Part shown: positions 1-7,500 of the stretch, piece by piece
Layout: each line of letters begins with the position of its first letter
Numbering within the stretch: the first letter of the stretch is position 1
DNA from: Marinobacterium iners DSM 11526
GTDB taxonomy: Bacteria; Pseudomonadota; Gammaproteobacteria; Pseudomonadales; Balneatricaceae
NCBI RefSeq assembly: GCF_900107855.1
Contig: NZ_FNRJ01000001.1
Location: 124,001 to 188,000 of the forward strand
Direction of reading: 5' to 3'
DNA length: 64,000 nt
Notes under the pieces: generated by a model
Databases searched by the model: none
What the model saw: only the letters and a program-made list of their open reading frames with translations
What the model was told of the DNA's origin: nothing
Made by a program: the position numbers and the translations under genes

Positions 1-814
1 CACGCCCCAGATCAGGACCAACCGAGCGCTCTTCGACAACCTCAAGGGGCACCGGCAACGCCCCGGCTCTGAGCAGCAGCGCCAGTTTTCCGGCCTCCTG
101 CGGGGTAAAGTCGCCGCTGATCTCGCCACTGCCACCAGCGATCACGCTGCGGATCACCGGTGCCGTCAGCACCCGACCATCCAGCACGATTGCCAGCGGG
201 CGGCCGATGTTATCGGCGGTCATGCGGGCAAACTCACGCCCCCCATCGGTGTCGAGCGTAAAGTTGACCACGGCAGCACCGGTTTGCGGATTGAAGGCCA
301 ACTGAGCATCACGGATATGCTTGCCCTCCAACGCCACCGCCTTATCCAGTCGATAGTACTGATCACCCTCGACAGTCGGCAGTGTCATCTCCGCCACCGC
401 TTCTCCACCCATCAGCACCCAGTGAAAGGTCATTTTGGCGGTCGTGCCCAGCAGTTCGCGCACCTCGCGCGGATCAGCTACTCCGGGCATCTGCACCAGA
501 ATGGCATCATCCCCCTGGCGCGCCACCAAGGGCTCCACCAGTCCGGTTTCGTTCAAGCGCCGACGCACCACCTCCAAACTCGCAGCCATCACATCCTGAC
601 GCAACTGCGCCTGATCGGGTACTTCGCTCAGATCGGCCTGTAACAGCAGATGTGAGCCGCCCTGCAGGTCAAGCCCCAATGACAGGGTGTTATCGGTGTA
701 CCACTGCGGCAGTGATTGGCTGGCACTGGGCGGCAGAATATTGGGTGCGGCGCTGAGCAGGCCACACAGAATCAGCAGACCACAGGCAAGGGTCCGCCAG
801 GAGAATACTTTCAT
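1..814 (-). CDS. secD: Protein translocase subunit SecD (or SecDF), N-terminal part, cut by window edge
   Basis: SecD works with SecF at the inner membrane and uses the proton-motive force to help SecYEG release exported proteins. About 271 residues are visible. They begin at an ATG (814-812), followed by one N-terminal membrane helix (about residues 8-24), then the family signature LGLDLQGGSHLLL (about residues 48-60) that opens the periplasmic P1 domain. Near the cut come LLRAGALPVPL and EERSVGPDLG, which in SecD precede the second membrane helix. The short N-terminus with PNILPPS resembles, from memory, alphaproteobacterial SecD and fused SecDF more than E. coli SecD. The upstream neighbour is not yajC or tgt, so this may be a second copy. 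Whether SecF is fused lies outside the window. Identity is certain; the copy status is inference. Confidence 0.93.
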   Translation of the reverse strand, partial: MKVFSWRTLACGLLILCGLLSAAPNILPPSASQSLPQWYTDNTLSLGLDLQGGSHLLLQADLSEVPDQAQLRQDVMAASLEVVRRRLNETGLVEPLVARQGDDAILVQMPGVADPREVRELLGTTAKMTFHWVLMGGEAVAEMTLPTVEGDQYYRLDKAVALEGKHIRDAQLAFNPQTGAAVVNFTLDTDGGREFARMTADNIGRPLAIVLDGRVLTAPVIRSVIAGGSGEISGDFTPQEAGKLALLLRAGALPVPLEVVEERSVGPDLGR

Positions 815-890
815 TATGATCCCCGGATCTCATCAACAACTGATCAAACAAACAGAACTGAACCGCCGTTAAGCGGCGAATACTGAGAGA

Positions 891-1271
891 TCAGCGGACG
901 GGTGGGGCACGCAGGGGAGGCAGACTGACCGCCGCCCAGGCTTTGGCGGCAGGCGATGATACTGGAGTCGGAATAATCTGACGGGCAACGAGCAGCAGTA
1001 CCAGACCAGACAACAGCGCCAGCAGCCATTGCGGCTCATCACCGCTGTCTAACGGCGTCAGTGACTGTTGTTCGTCCGTCGCCAACAGGCTGCTCGGCTG
1101 AACCAACGCCACTCTGGCATCGGAGGTGCCCACGTAACCACTCTGCTTCACCCCAGCGTTGAGCATGCCGAACCCCAGCAGCAGGGCGGCCAGCAGCATC
1201 AACATGACAGACAGGCTGTAACGCTGATTCAAGGTGGGAAGAGGTGCGACAGCACCGGAGACGTGGGACAA
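891..1271 (-). CDS. Hypothetical two-helix membrane protein upstream of secD
   Basis: I do not recognise this 126-residue product. It has a hydrophobic segment at about residues 20-40, a polar middle of about 40 residues, and a second hydrophobic segment at about 81-99 followed by a proline-rich tail. This suggests two membrane helices with a soluble loop. The start is a TTG at 1271-1269, preceded by a good AGGAG ribosome-binding site eight bases upstream; no ATG in frame fits the site as well. It lies 76 bases upstream of secD on the same strand, the position where yajC usually sits, but the sequence does not look like YajC. It may be co-transcribed with secD. Function is unknown; I am fairly sure it is a real gene and make no claim about its role. 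Confidence 0.6.
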   Translation of the reverse strand: MSHVSGAVAPLPTLNQRYSLSVMLMLLAALLLGFGMLNAGVKQSGYVGTSDARVALVQPSSLLATDEQQSLTPLDSGDEPQWLLALLSGLVLLLVARQIIPTPVSSPAAKAWAAVSLPPLRAPPVR

Positions 1272-1370
1272 CCGGAATACTCCTGATTAGAAGTTCGAGT
1301 ATGAACCTGACACTGTATCAACGTCAATCCACAGCGATCAGCTGCTCACAGCATTGCAGCAAATCGACCG

Positions 1371-2042
1371 TTACTTGACCAGGCTGACCGACAGAACCGA
1401 TACAATTCGTTGCGCAGCACCGCTCCACACGTATCGATAGTGGCCTCCCTGTATAGGGATCGAGGTCGCCCTCGGAGTGAATAGCGCAGCACACTCCCCA
1501 CCGGCACAGCGCACACTGGAATACAACAGTCCCTTGACTCCCGCCTTGCGCTGATCATGTGCAAACCGCTGAGCAGCCGAGTAATCCGTAGGATGGTGAA
1601 GTGCCACGTACTGATCACCGCGAATATCCAACAGCGGCAGCTGAATCATGCTGATGTATTCACGCATGGTGATTTCCGTATCGGGCTCTTGAGTCGCGGA
1701 CAAAAAACGCTCACGGTGATACCGCGTTTCGGCGATTGCCACATCCAAGGAATTTCCGGCGTAGTAAACACCATCGCGCCCGTCGGTAAACCGACTGGCA
1801 TATCCAACGTGAGTGAATGCCGCCATCACTGGGGTCGAACCGGAACCGGATATTCGTTCCGAAGCGGGCACTCGTCTCAGGTCCCCCACATCATCCATCA
1901 GGCGATCATTGGTGAGTCCCTCGATTTCGAAGATTATGTCCAAATCCTCGGGATCAGCAACGCTTTCGAACAGATTGATTGGCGGAAAGTGGCTGGGCAC
2001 CAGTCGATGCGCTCGCTCCCATTCAGGCATCAGCTGCTGCAT
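1371..2042 (-). CDS. RES-domain toxin of a type II toxin-antitoxin pair
   Basis: RES-family toxins (MbcT and ParT types) fold like ADP-ribosyltransferases and either degrade NAD+ or ADP-ribosylate a target, stopping growth. The 223-residue product shows the family pattern: Arg84 in the YASRF segment, Tyr93/Tyr94 in VYYAG, Glu105 in IAETRYH, and the YSSVR...GGECAALF block at 174-187 with Ser175/Ser176. These match the conserved R, Y, E and S positions in order. The ATG (2042-2040) lies two bases after the antitoxin stop, so the two genes are translated together and antitoxin is made first. The N-terminal 60 residues before the RES core are typical. No missing key residue is seen, so the toxin should be active. 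Which chemistry it uses cannot be told from sequence alone. Confidence 0.88.
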   Translation of the reverse strand: MQQLMPEWERAHRLVPSHFPPINLFESVADPEDLDIIFEIEGLTNDRLMDDVGDLRRVPASERISGSGSTPVMAAFTHVGYASRFTDGRDGVYYAGNSLDVAIAETRYHRERFLSATQEPDTEITMREYISMIQLPLLDIRGDQYVALHHPTDYSAAQRFAHDQRKAGVKGLLYSSVRCAGGECAALFTPRATSIPIQGGHYRYVWSGAAQRIVSVLSVSLVK

Positions 2043-2044
2043 GG

Positions 2045-2434
2045 TCAGCCTCGCACTGCATCAAGGTAACGCCTGACATCAGCCAGATTGATCACCCTGC
2101 CCTTGAGCATCACGGAGATGGCCGACTCGCCATCAAACTCCCGGTTTGCCTTGCGTGGCCAGGCGTTGGCCTGCTCTTCGGTGGGAAACAATATGCGCAA
2201 CGCCTTGTAGATGCCCAAAATATAGGAGATGCGCTCCAGTGTATCCCCGCTGATAGCTGGGCCTTCGCCTTTTTTCCACTTATAAAAAGTACTGCGTGGT
2301 GGACTTCCCAACAATACCTGCTGTTCCTGATTACCTAGCCCCCAACCTTCCGTAATACGAAAGAACGCCTTGAGTGCGACCTCGGATCTGCGTCGCTCAT
2401 CCGTTTTCGCGGCATGTTCTGATTTGGCCAACAC
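2045..2434 (-). CDS. Xre/MbcA/ParS-family antitoxin (DUF2384)
   Basis: This 129-residue protein is the cognate antitoxin of the RES toxin. It has a helix-turn-helix region at about residues 33-76 and a C-terminal DUF2384 toxin-binding domain at about 85-129, with the usual WPRK.N..F.G, MLKG, and VRRYLDAVRG blocks. In this family the C-terminal tail plugs the toxin active site and the HTH domain represses the operon. The start is GTG (2434-2432) with a GAGG ribosome-binding site eight bases upstream; no in-frame ATG precedes it. A near-consensus promoter and a perfect 14-base palindrome lie just upstream, consistent with autoregulation. The family assignment rests on domain pattern and gene order. 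Confidence 0.88.
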   Translation of the reverse strand: MLAKSEHAAKTDERRRSEVALKAFFRITEGWGLGNQEQQVLLGSPPRSTFYKWKKGEGPAISGDTLERISYILGIYKALRILFPTEEQANAWPRKANREFDGESAISVMLKGRVINLADVRRYLDAVRG

Positions 2435-2466
2435 AATGAATACCTCAAGCCATTTGCATTAAGCTC

Positions 2467-2495
2467 AATATAGTCTACAGATATACAAATATCAA
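2467..2495 (-). promoter_or_regulatory. Sigma-70 promoter of the toxin-antitoxin operon
   Basis: Read on the minus strand there is TTGATA (2495-2490), a spacer of exactly 17 bases, and TATATT (2472-2467). Both hexamers are close to consensus. The expected transcription start near 2460 leaves a leader of about 25 bases that carries the GAGG site of the antitoxin gene. Confidence 0.7.
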
Positions 2496-2500
2496 TTTTA

Positions 2501-2514
2501 GTCCCTATAGGGAC
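2501..2514. promoter_or_regulatory. Perfect 14-bp palindrome, likely antitoxin operator
   Basis: The sequence gtccctatagggac is its own reverse complement over all 14 bases. It lies five bases upstream of the -35 box of the toxin-antitoxin promoter. HTH antitoxins of this type usually bind palindromes at their own promoter, so it is probably the operator; the binding itself is inferred. Confidence 0.6.
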
Positions 2515-2647
2515 ACTCAGACCCACTCATGCCCTTCTGAACAACTGACCGAAACGGGTTGCCTGGCAAGCACTTGCCAAGATGCGCCGTGCCTGCATTG
2601 TGGTAAGATCGAAGTTCTTGTTTAATCGATTTTCAGTGAGAGAGTAA

Positions 2648-4000
2648 ATGGAACCCTGGACACCCGAAAGCTGGCGCAGCAAACCGATCAAGCAGCACCC
2701 GACCTACCCTGATCAAGCAGCCCTGTATCAGGTCGAGCGCACGCTGAGCGAATATCCGCCGCTGGTGTTTGCCGGGGAGATCCGCTCTCTGACTCAGGAC
2801 CTGGCTCAGGTGGCCGAAGGCAAGGCGTTCCTGCTGCAAGGCGGGGACTGTGCCGAAAGCTTTACCGAATTCAACGCCAACAAAATTCGCGATACCTTCA
2901 AGGTGCTGCTGCAGATGTCGGTCGTCATGACCTTTGCCGGCAGTTGCCCGGTGATCAAGATCGGTCGCATGGCCGGTCAGTTTGCCAAGCCTCGCTCGGC
3001 CGATACCGAAACCATCAACGGTATTGAACTGCCCAGCTATCGTGGCGATATCATCAACGGCATCGAATTCACCGCCGAAGCCCGTACTCCCGATCCGCAG
3101 CGCCTGCTGTCCGCCTACCACCAGTCGGCGGCCACACTGAACCTGCTGCGGGCATTCGCAACCGGTGGTTTTGCCGACCTGCACCGGGTGCATCAGTGGA
3201 CGCAGGGCTTCGTGCAGCAAAGCCCACAGAGTGAGAAATTTCAACATCTGGCCGACCAGATCGACCAGACCATGGCATTCATCGAAGCCTGCGGCATCAG
3301 CTCGGCCAATACCCCGCAGCTGAAGGAAACCAGCCTGTACACCTCGCATGAGGCGCTGCTGCTGGGCTACGAAGAAGCCCTGACACGTCAGGACAGCCTG
3401 ACCGGCGACTGGTATGACTGCTCTGCACATATGCTTTGGATCGGTGACCGTACCCGTCAGCCGGATCATGCTCATGTGGAGTTCCTGCGAGGCGTGCGCA
3501 ACCCGGTCGGCATCAAGGTCGGACCGAGCACGCAGCCGGACGACCTGCTGCATCTGCTTGATATTCTTAACCCAAGCCAGATTCCGGGCCGCATCACCCT
3601 GATTGCGCGCATGGGCGCCGACAAGATCACTGAGCTTTTGCCACCGCTTGTGCGCGCAGTAAAGGCCAGTGGTCACCACGTGGTGTGGAGCTCCGACCCA
3701 ATGCACGGCAATACCATCAAGGCCTCCAGTGGCTACAAGACCCGTAGCGTAAATTCGATTCTGACCGAGATGAAGGGCTTCTTCGAAGTGCACAATGCCG
3801 AAGGCACCCATGCCGGCGGCGTTCACTTCGAGATGACCGGCAACGATGTTACCGAATGCATCGGCGGCGCTTATCAGATCACCGAAGAGGGACTGGCCGA
3901 TCGCTATCATACCCAGTGTGATCCGCGCCTCAATGCCGATCAGTCACTGGAACTGGCATTCCTGATCGCCGATACACTCAAGGCCGCACGCAAGGAGTAA
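2648..4000 (+). CDS. Class II 3-deoxy-7-phosphoheptulonate (DAHP) synthase
   Basis: This enzyme condenses phosphoenolpyruvate with erythrose 4-phosphate to give DAHP, the first step of the shikimate pathway to aromatic amino acids. The 450-residue protein is of the plant/mycobacterial class II type, not the AroFGH class I type. Visible signatures are QGGDCAESF (64-72; Cys68 is the metal-ligand cysteine of the family), [12 protein letters not shown] (106-117), [14 protein letters not shown] (281-294), [10 protein letters not shown] (347-356) and the C-terminal GGVHFEMTG block, which supplies further metal and substrate contacts. Length matches the family. The ATG is preceded by a GAGAG site. 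The yqcC gene follows two bases after the stop, and the AAGGAG site of yqcC overlaps this gene's end, so they are co-transcribed. Confidence 0.95.
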   Translation: MEPWTPESWRSKPIKQHPTYPDQAALYQVERTLSEYPPLVFAGEIRSLTQDLAQVAEGKAFLLQGGDCAESFTEFNANKIRDTFKVLLQMSVVMTFAGSCPVIKIGRMAGQFAKPRSADTETINGIELPSYRGDIINGIEFTAEARTPDPQRLLSAYHQSAATLNLLRAFATGGFADLHRVHQWTQGFVQQSPQSEKFQHLADQIDQTMAFIEACGISSANTPQLKETSLYTSHEALLLGYEEALTRQDSLTGDWYDCSAHMLWIGDRTRQPDHAHVEFLRGVRNPVGIKVGPSTQPDDLLHLLDILNPSQIPGRITLIARMGADKITELLPPLVRAVKASGHHVVWSSDPMHGNTIKASSGYKTRSVNSILTEMKGFFEVHNAEGTHAGGVHFEMTGNDVTECIGGAYQITEEGLADRYHTQCDPRLNADQSLELAFLIADTLKAARKE

Positions 4001-4002
4001 AC

Positions 4003-4329
4003 ATGCAACGTACTGAACAGGTATCCGTCCTGTTGCTCAAGATCAGAACCGAGATGGAGGAACTGGAACTCTGGCAGTCCAGTCCTCCCAGTGCGCAGGC
4101 GCTGGCCAGTACCCAGCCTTTCTGTGTTGACACCCTGCACTTCACCGAGTGGCTGCAGTGGCTGCTGATACCCCGGCTGCAGGAGATGATCCGCCAGGAG
4201 GTTTCGCTGCCTCACAGCAGTCAAATCCATCCCATGGCGGAAGAGGTGTTCAAGCAGGTACAGGCAGACACAGACCAACTGCTCGAGCTGATCGAGCAGT
4301 TGGACAAGACCCTCTGCACGCTGCACTGA
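4003..4329 (+). CDS. yqcC: YqcC family protein (DUF446)
   Basis: A 108-residue all-helical cytosolic protein matching the YqcC family: an N-terminal helix followed by the PF..DTL.F.EWLQW..IPR...M block at about residues 43-66 and the LP.SS.I.PMAEE motif at about 70-82. In enterobacteria yqcC lies beside the tRNA pseudouridine synthase truC, but its own role is not established. Here it follows DAHP synthase by two bases and shares its transcript. Its ribosome-binding site AAGGAG overlaps the upstream stop codon, which suggests translational coupling. Confidence 0.85.
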   Translation: MQRTEQVSVLLLKIRTEMEELELWQSSPPSAQALASTQPFCVDTLHFTEWLQWLLIPRLQEMIRQEVSLPHSSQIHPMAEEVFKQVQADTDQLLELIEQLDKTLCTLH

Positions 4330-4357
4330 GCCGACACCCAAACATGGACCGCAATTC

Positions 4358-5221
4358 ATGGCTTACGAGAAACATGACAACTTTCTGTTCCGCATCGGCT
4401 TTGGTGGTGTAGACCCCTCCGAAAGCCCCAGGGCCAAACGCTGGGGCAAACGGCTTGAATGGCCCATGCTGTTTCTTGCTCTCTGGATCATGGTAGATTG
4501 GTACATGCGCTCCCAGAACCTGGGCAATGAGCGTTCAAACCTGTTTACAGACTGGCTGATTTGGCTCGGATTTGTGGCCGAGCTTACAATCATGTTACTG
4601 GTCGTACAGGACCGAGGACGATATCTGCGCCAGAACTGGATGACTGTGGTTATCATTGTCGGCGGCCTGCCTGCCATATGGGGCGCCCACTCTTTCTATG
4701 CCGGTGCCATCCGCATGCTGCGTCTGATGGTTGTAGTTGGCATTCTGTTCAAGGTGTCACGCGATCTGCGCTCCATTCTGGCACGTCACAATCTCGGCAC
4801 GACACTGCTGATCTGTTTCATATTTCTGATCATTTCAGGCCTGGTGATATCCACTCTTGATCCTGCATTCGATACCCCCTGGGATGGTATCTGGTGGGCC
4901 TGGGTCACAATCACCACCGTAGGCTATGGTGATATCGTACCCGCCACAAACGAGGGCAGACTGTTTGGCGCGATACTGATTCTGATCGGGATTTGCATGT
5001 TTTCACTGCTGACGGCCAGTTTTTCAGTATTTTTCATCGAAAAGGATGAGGGCGAGATCGCCATCAAGGAACAGCAGAATCTGGAACGCATCCACCACCT
5101 GGAAAACAGATTGGAACGCATTGAAGCAAAGCTTGAGCGCGCCCTGATTCTACTTGAGTCGGCACAAAACCGACCCGTTGATGTCACATCAGAACAAGGA
5201 AAAACAACTCGAGGAGACTAG
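4358..5221 (+). CDS. Voltage-gated-type potassium channel with C-terminal coiled coil
   Basis: The 287-residue protein has the layout of a six-helix K+ channel. A cytosolic N-terminus is followed by membrane helices at about 36-50, 66-84, 94-110 and an S4-like segment at 117-141 with regularly spaced arginines and lysines. Helix S5 is at about 148-167, then the pore helix, the selectivity filter TTVGYGD (186-192), and S6 at 203-227. The last 40 residues (about 236-268) have the heptad pattern of a coiled coil that would hold the tetramer together. It is the first gene of a tight operon: the stop is followed three bases later by the DUF1538 gene, then the PII-like and CBS genes. The context suggests its activity is coordinated with cation/proton exchange. 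No RCK domain is present. Confidence 0.87.
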   Translation: MAYEKHDNFLFRIGFGGVDPSESPRAKRWGKRLEWPMLFLALWIMVDWYMRSQNLGNERSNLFTDWLIWLGFVAELTIMLLVVQDRGRYLRQNWMTVVIIVGGLPAIWGAHSFYAGAIRMLRLMVVVGILFKVSRDLRSILARHNLGTTLLICFIFLIISGLVISTLDPAFDTPWDGIWWAWVTITTVGYGDIVPATNEGRLFGAILILIGICMFSLLTASFSVFFIEKDEGEIAIKEQQNLERIHHLENRLERIEAKLERALILLESAQNRPVDVTSEQGKTTRGD

Positions 5222-5224
5222 CCT

Positions 5225-6718
5225 GTGAATTACCTGAGTGAACTTGGTCACAGCTTTCTCCACGCGTTAAAGAACCTGCTGCCCATCGTTGCAGTTGTAC
5301 TGCTGTTTCAGCTGGTTATTCTACAGCAAGTCCCAGAAAACAGCCTCGCCATGGCTGGGGGCTTGCTGATTGTTGCCGTTGGGGTGGCGCTCTTTCTACA
5401 GGGACTGGAACTGGGTATTTTTCCGGTCGGCAAAAGCCTTTCCAACCAGTTTGCCCGTCAGGGGTCTTTACCGATACTGCTGGGATTCGGCTTCTGTCTG
5501 GGCTTTTCCGCTGTGGTCGCGGAACCTGCACTGATTGCAGTTGCCGATCAGGCACAGCAGATCAGCAATGGACGCATTGATGCTCTTACGTTGCGATTAC
5601 TGGTTGCCGCCTCAGTGGGCGCCGTTATCGCCTTAGGGGTGTTCCGAATCATTTTCGGCCACCCCATCCACCACTACATGATCGTTGGCTACATTGTAGT
5701 GGTCGTTGTCACCTTCTTCGCACCGGAAGAAATTGTTGGCCTTGCCTACGATTCCGGCGGTGTAACAACCAATGTAGTCACTGTCCCTCTGATTGCCGCT
5801 CTTGGCATTGGCCTCGCATCCTCGATTCGTGGTCGCAGCCCGCTCAAGGATGGCTTTGGGCTGGTAGCCATGGCTGTAATGGTTCCGATGATCAGCGTAC
5901 AGCTTTACGGGGCGTGGGTATACTCACAGCCTGCCCCCAATACCGAACTGCTAACGTCATCAAGCGAGGGGAACGGCAACAGCATACATCCAGTACTAAA
6001 AGGCCTGCTGGATCTCGCCACGATGGTGCGCGATGTGCTGCCAATCATTATCACCATCCTCTTTTTCCAGTACCTGATTCTCCGCCGTCCACTGGCAAAC
6101 CCTCGTCAGGTCATCTTCGGCTTTATACTGGTTATCGTCGGCCTGTACGCTTTTGTTATCGGCCTGAAACTGGGACTGTTCCCGATCGGCACCAGCATGG
6201 CAGAACAGCTGATAGCCCGTGAGGGTTATCTGTTGATCTACCTCTTTGCCTTCATGATCGGCTTTGCCACCACCATGGCGGAACCAGCACTGCTGGCTGT
6301 GGGCAAGCAGGCCGAAGAAGCGGCAGTTGGCCAAATCAACGCTGCCACCATTCGCCTGCTGGTGGCATTGGGTGTCGCTGTGGGCATCACGTTGGGTGTG
6401 TGGCGACTGGTCCATGGAGACCCTCTGCACTATTACATTATTGGCAGTTACATTCTGGTGATTGGCCTTACACTTATCGCTCCGCGCTACATCGTAGCAC
6501 TGGCCTACGACTTGGGTGGAGTTACAACGTCAGAAGTGACCGTCCCACTGGTAACCGCACTGGGAATCGGTCTTGCCAGTCAGATTGATGGTCGTAACGT
6601 ATTGATTGATGGTTTTGGCCTGATCGCCTTTGCCTCAATCTTTCCGATTGTAACCGTCATGCTTTATGCCATCTGGGCTGATTGGGCCAACCGTAGAGTC
6701 AAACAGGAGTCCGTATGA
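5225..6718 (+). CDS. DUF1538 integral membrane transporter, two fused DUF1538 repeats
   Basis: The 497-residue protein is an internal duplication of the DUF1538 membrane domain. The two halves (about residues 10-230 and 265-482) carry the same signature blocks: GLELGIFPVG / GLKLGLFPIG (60-69 and 313-322), AEPAL with A..QA (99-110 and 352-363), and AYD.GGVTT..VTVPL..ALGIGLAS (174-199 and 427-452). Each half has about six to seven hydrophobic segments; the linker at 233-262 is polar. From memory, a pair of single-DUF1538 proteins (UmpA and UmpB of Halomonas zhaodongensis) was reported as a two-component Na+(Li+,K+)/H+ antiporter, so this protein may be a fused equivalent. The GTG start (5225) follows the channel gene's stop by three bases and its own stop overlaps the PII gene as ATGA. 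The substrate is inference. Confidence 0.9.
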   Translation: MNYLSELGHSFLHALKNLLPIVAVVLLFQLVILQQVPENSLAMAGGLLIVAVGVALFLQGLELGIFPVGKSLSNQFARQGSLPILLGFGFCLGFSAVVAEPALIAVADQAQQISNGRIDALTLRLLVAASVGAVIALGVFRIIFGHPIHHYMIVGYIVVVVVTFFAPEEIVGLAYDSGGVTTNVVTVPLIAALGIGLASSIRGRSPLKDGFGLVAMAVMVPMISVQLYGAWVYSQPAPNTELLTSSSEGNGNSIHPVLKGLLDLATMVRDVLPIIITILFFQYLILRRPLANPRQVIFGFILVIVGLYAFVIGLKLGLFPIGTSMAEQLIAREGYLLIYLFAFMIGFATTMAEPALLAVGKQAEEAAVGQINAATIRLLVALGVAVGITLGVWRLVHGDPLHYYIIGSYILVIGLTLIAPRYIVALAYDLGGVTTSEVTVPLVTALGIGLASQIDGRNVLIDGFGLIAFASIFPIVTVMLYAIWADWANRRVKQESV

Positions 6719-7068
6719 AATTCACAGCCGTAGTCGGTATTGTGCCTGAAGATATGGAGCAACAGTGTGTCGACAGGGCCCGAGAGCTGGGCGCTGGAGG
6801 GATTACCATTATTCAGGGACGCGGTATAAGCAACGAAACTCGCAAGACCTTTTTCGGCTTTGCCTACGACGGCAATCAGTCCGTGTTGCTTATGGTGCTT
6901 GAACGTCAACTCTCCCTGGAAATACTGAAGGCGTTTGATGCCATCCTTCATGCCGATGACGCCTGTAACTCAAAGGGACTGGTATTCAGCCTCCCGCTTG
7001 AGCACTTGCGCGGAATGGATATGGCACAAATCCAGAAGTTTGAACAACATCTAAAAGATTCACTCTGA
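6715..7068 (+). CDS. PII-like signalling protein paired with DUF1538
   Basis: A 117-residue protein with the ferredoxin-like PII pattern: strand KFTAVVGIV at the N-terminus, helix 12-25, strand GAGGITIIQGRG (26-37), then LLMVLE, helix 66-80, and the C-terminal block CNSKGLVFSLPLE (84-96), which corresponds to the nucleotide-binding region and final strand of GlnB/GlnK. The T-loop zone between about 37 and 54 is short and lacks the modified tyrosine of GlnB. It is therefore not a classical nitrogen PII protein but one of the PII-like proteins that ride with a transporter. ATG overlaps the DUF1538 stop by four bases, so translation is coupled. It probably senses a nucleotide and gates the transporter; the ligand is unknown. 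Confidence 0.85.
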   Translation: MKFTAVVGIVPEDMEQQCVDRARELGAGGITIIQGRGISNETRKTFFGFAYDGNQSVLLMVLERQLSLEILKAFDAILHADDACNSKGLVFSLPLEHLRGMDMAQIQKFEQHLKDSL

Positions 7069-7080
7069 CAGGAGATTACC

Positions 7081-7467
7081 ATGCTGGTACAAGATGTAAT
7101 GGTCCGCGATGTCGTGATGATTTCGCCCTTCGCAACACTGCGCGAAGCCCTCAGCATGATGAAACGCCGGGATCTGAAGTCTCTGGTTGTGGACAAGAAC
7201 CATGACTACGACGCGTATGGTCTGATCACCTATACCAATATTGTGAAAACCGTGATCGCGGAAAGCGGCGATATTGATTTGCTCAACGTCTATGATGTGT
7301 GCGTGAAACCTGCCTTGAGCGTTGGCAAGAGTCTGGCTGTTCGACATGTGGCCGAGTTGATGTCGCAGCACAGAATCAAGCGTATTCTGGTCGTCGAAGA
7401 CAACGATCTTATCGGACTGGTGACCATGGATGACATGGTAGAAACCCTGTTGCAGGAAATTGATTGA
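7081..7467 (+). CDS. Two-CBS-domain regulatory protein
   Basis: The 128-residue protein consists of two CBS motifs (about residues 1-60 and 72-128) and nothing else. Each has the DVM...V..I.P..TLREAL..M and GLIT..N / GLVTMDDMVE patterns. Such Bateman modules bind adenine nucleotides and act on a partner protein. A good AGGAG site lies six bases upstream of the ATG and the gap to the PII-like gene is 12 bases, so this is the last gene of the channel/DUF1538/PII/CBS operon. A strong bidirectional terminator follows. Together with PII it would give the transporter two nucleotide sensors; the targets are inferred from gene order. Confidence 0.88.
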   Translation: MLVQDVMVRDVVMISPFATLREALSMMKRRDLKSLVVDKNHDYDAYGLITYTNIVKTVIAESGDIDLLNVYDVCVKPALSVGKSLAVRHVAELMSQHRIKRILVVEDNDLIGLVTMDDMVETLLQEID

Positions 7468-7495
7468 GCCCGGCTGAAAATACCCGGGCTCAATC
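7462..7495. terminator. Bidirectional terminator between convergent operons
   Basis: A 12-base perfect stem (7462-7473 with 7484-7495) encloses a 10-base loop and overlaps the stop codon of the CBS gene. It is followed by tttcgtt on the plus strand. It lies between the CBS gene and the convergent Kef-type antiporter gene and could serve both. Confidence 0.65.
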
Positions 7496-7500
7496 TTTCG

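Noticed and set aside
2633-3910. Open frame of 425 codons on the minus strand
   Set aside because: It lies fully inside the class II DAHP synthase gene on the other strand; the plus-strand product has all family motifs and the minus-strand product has none.
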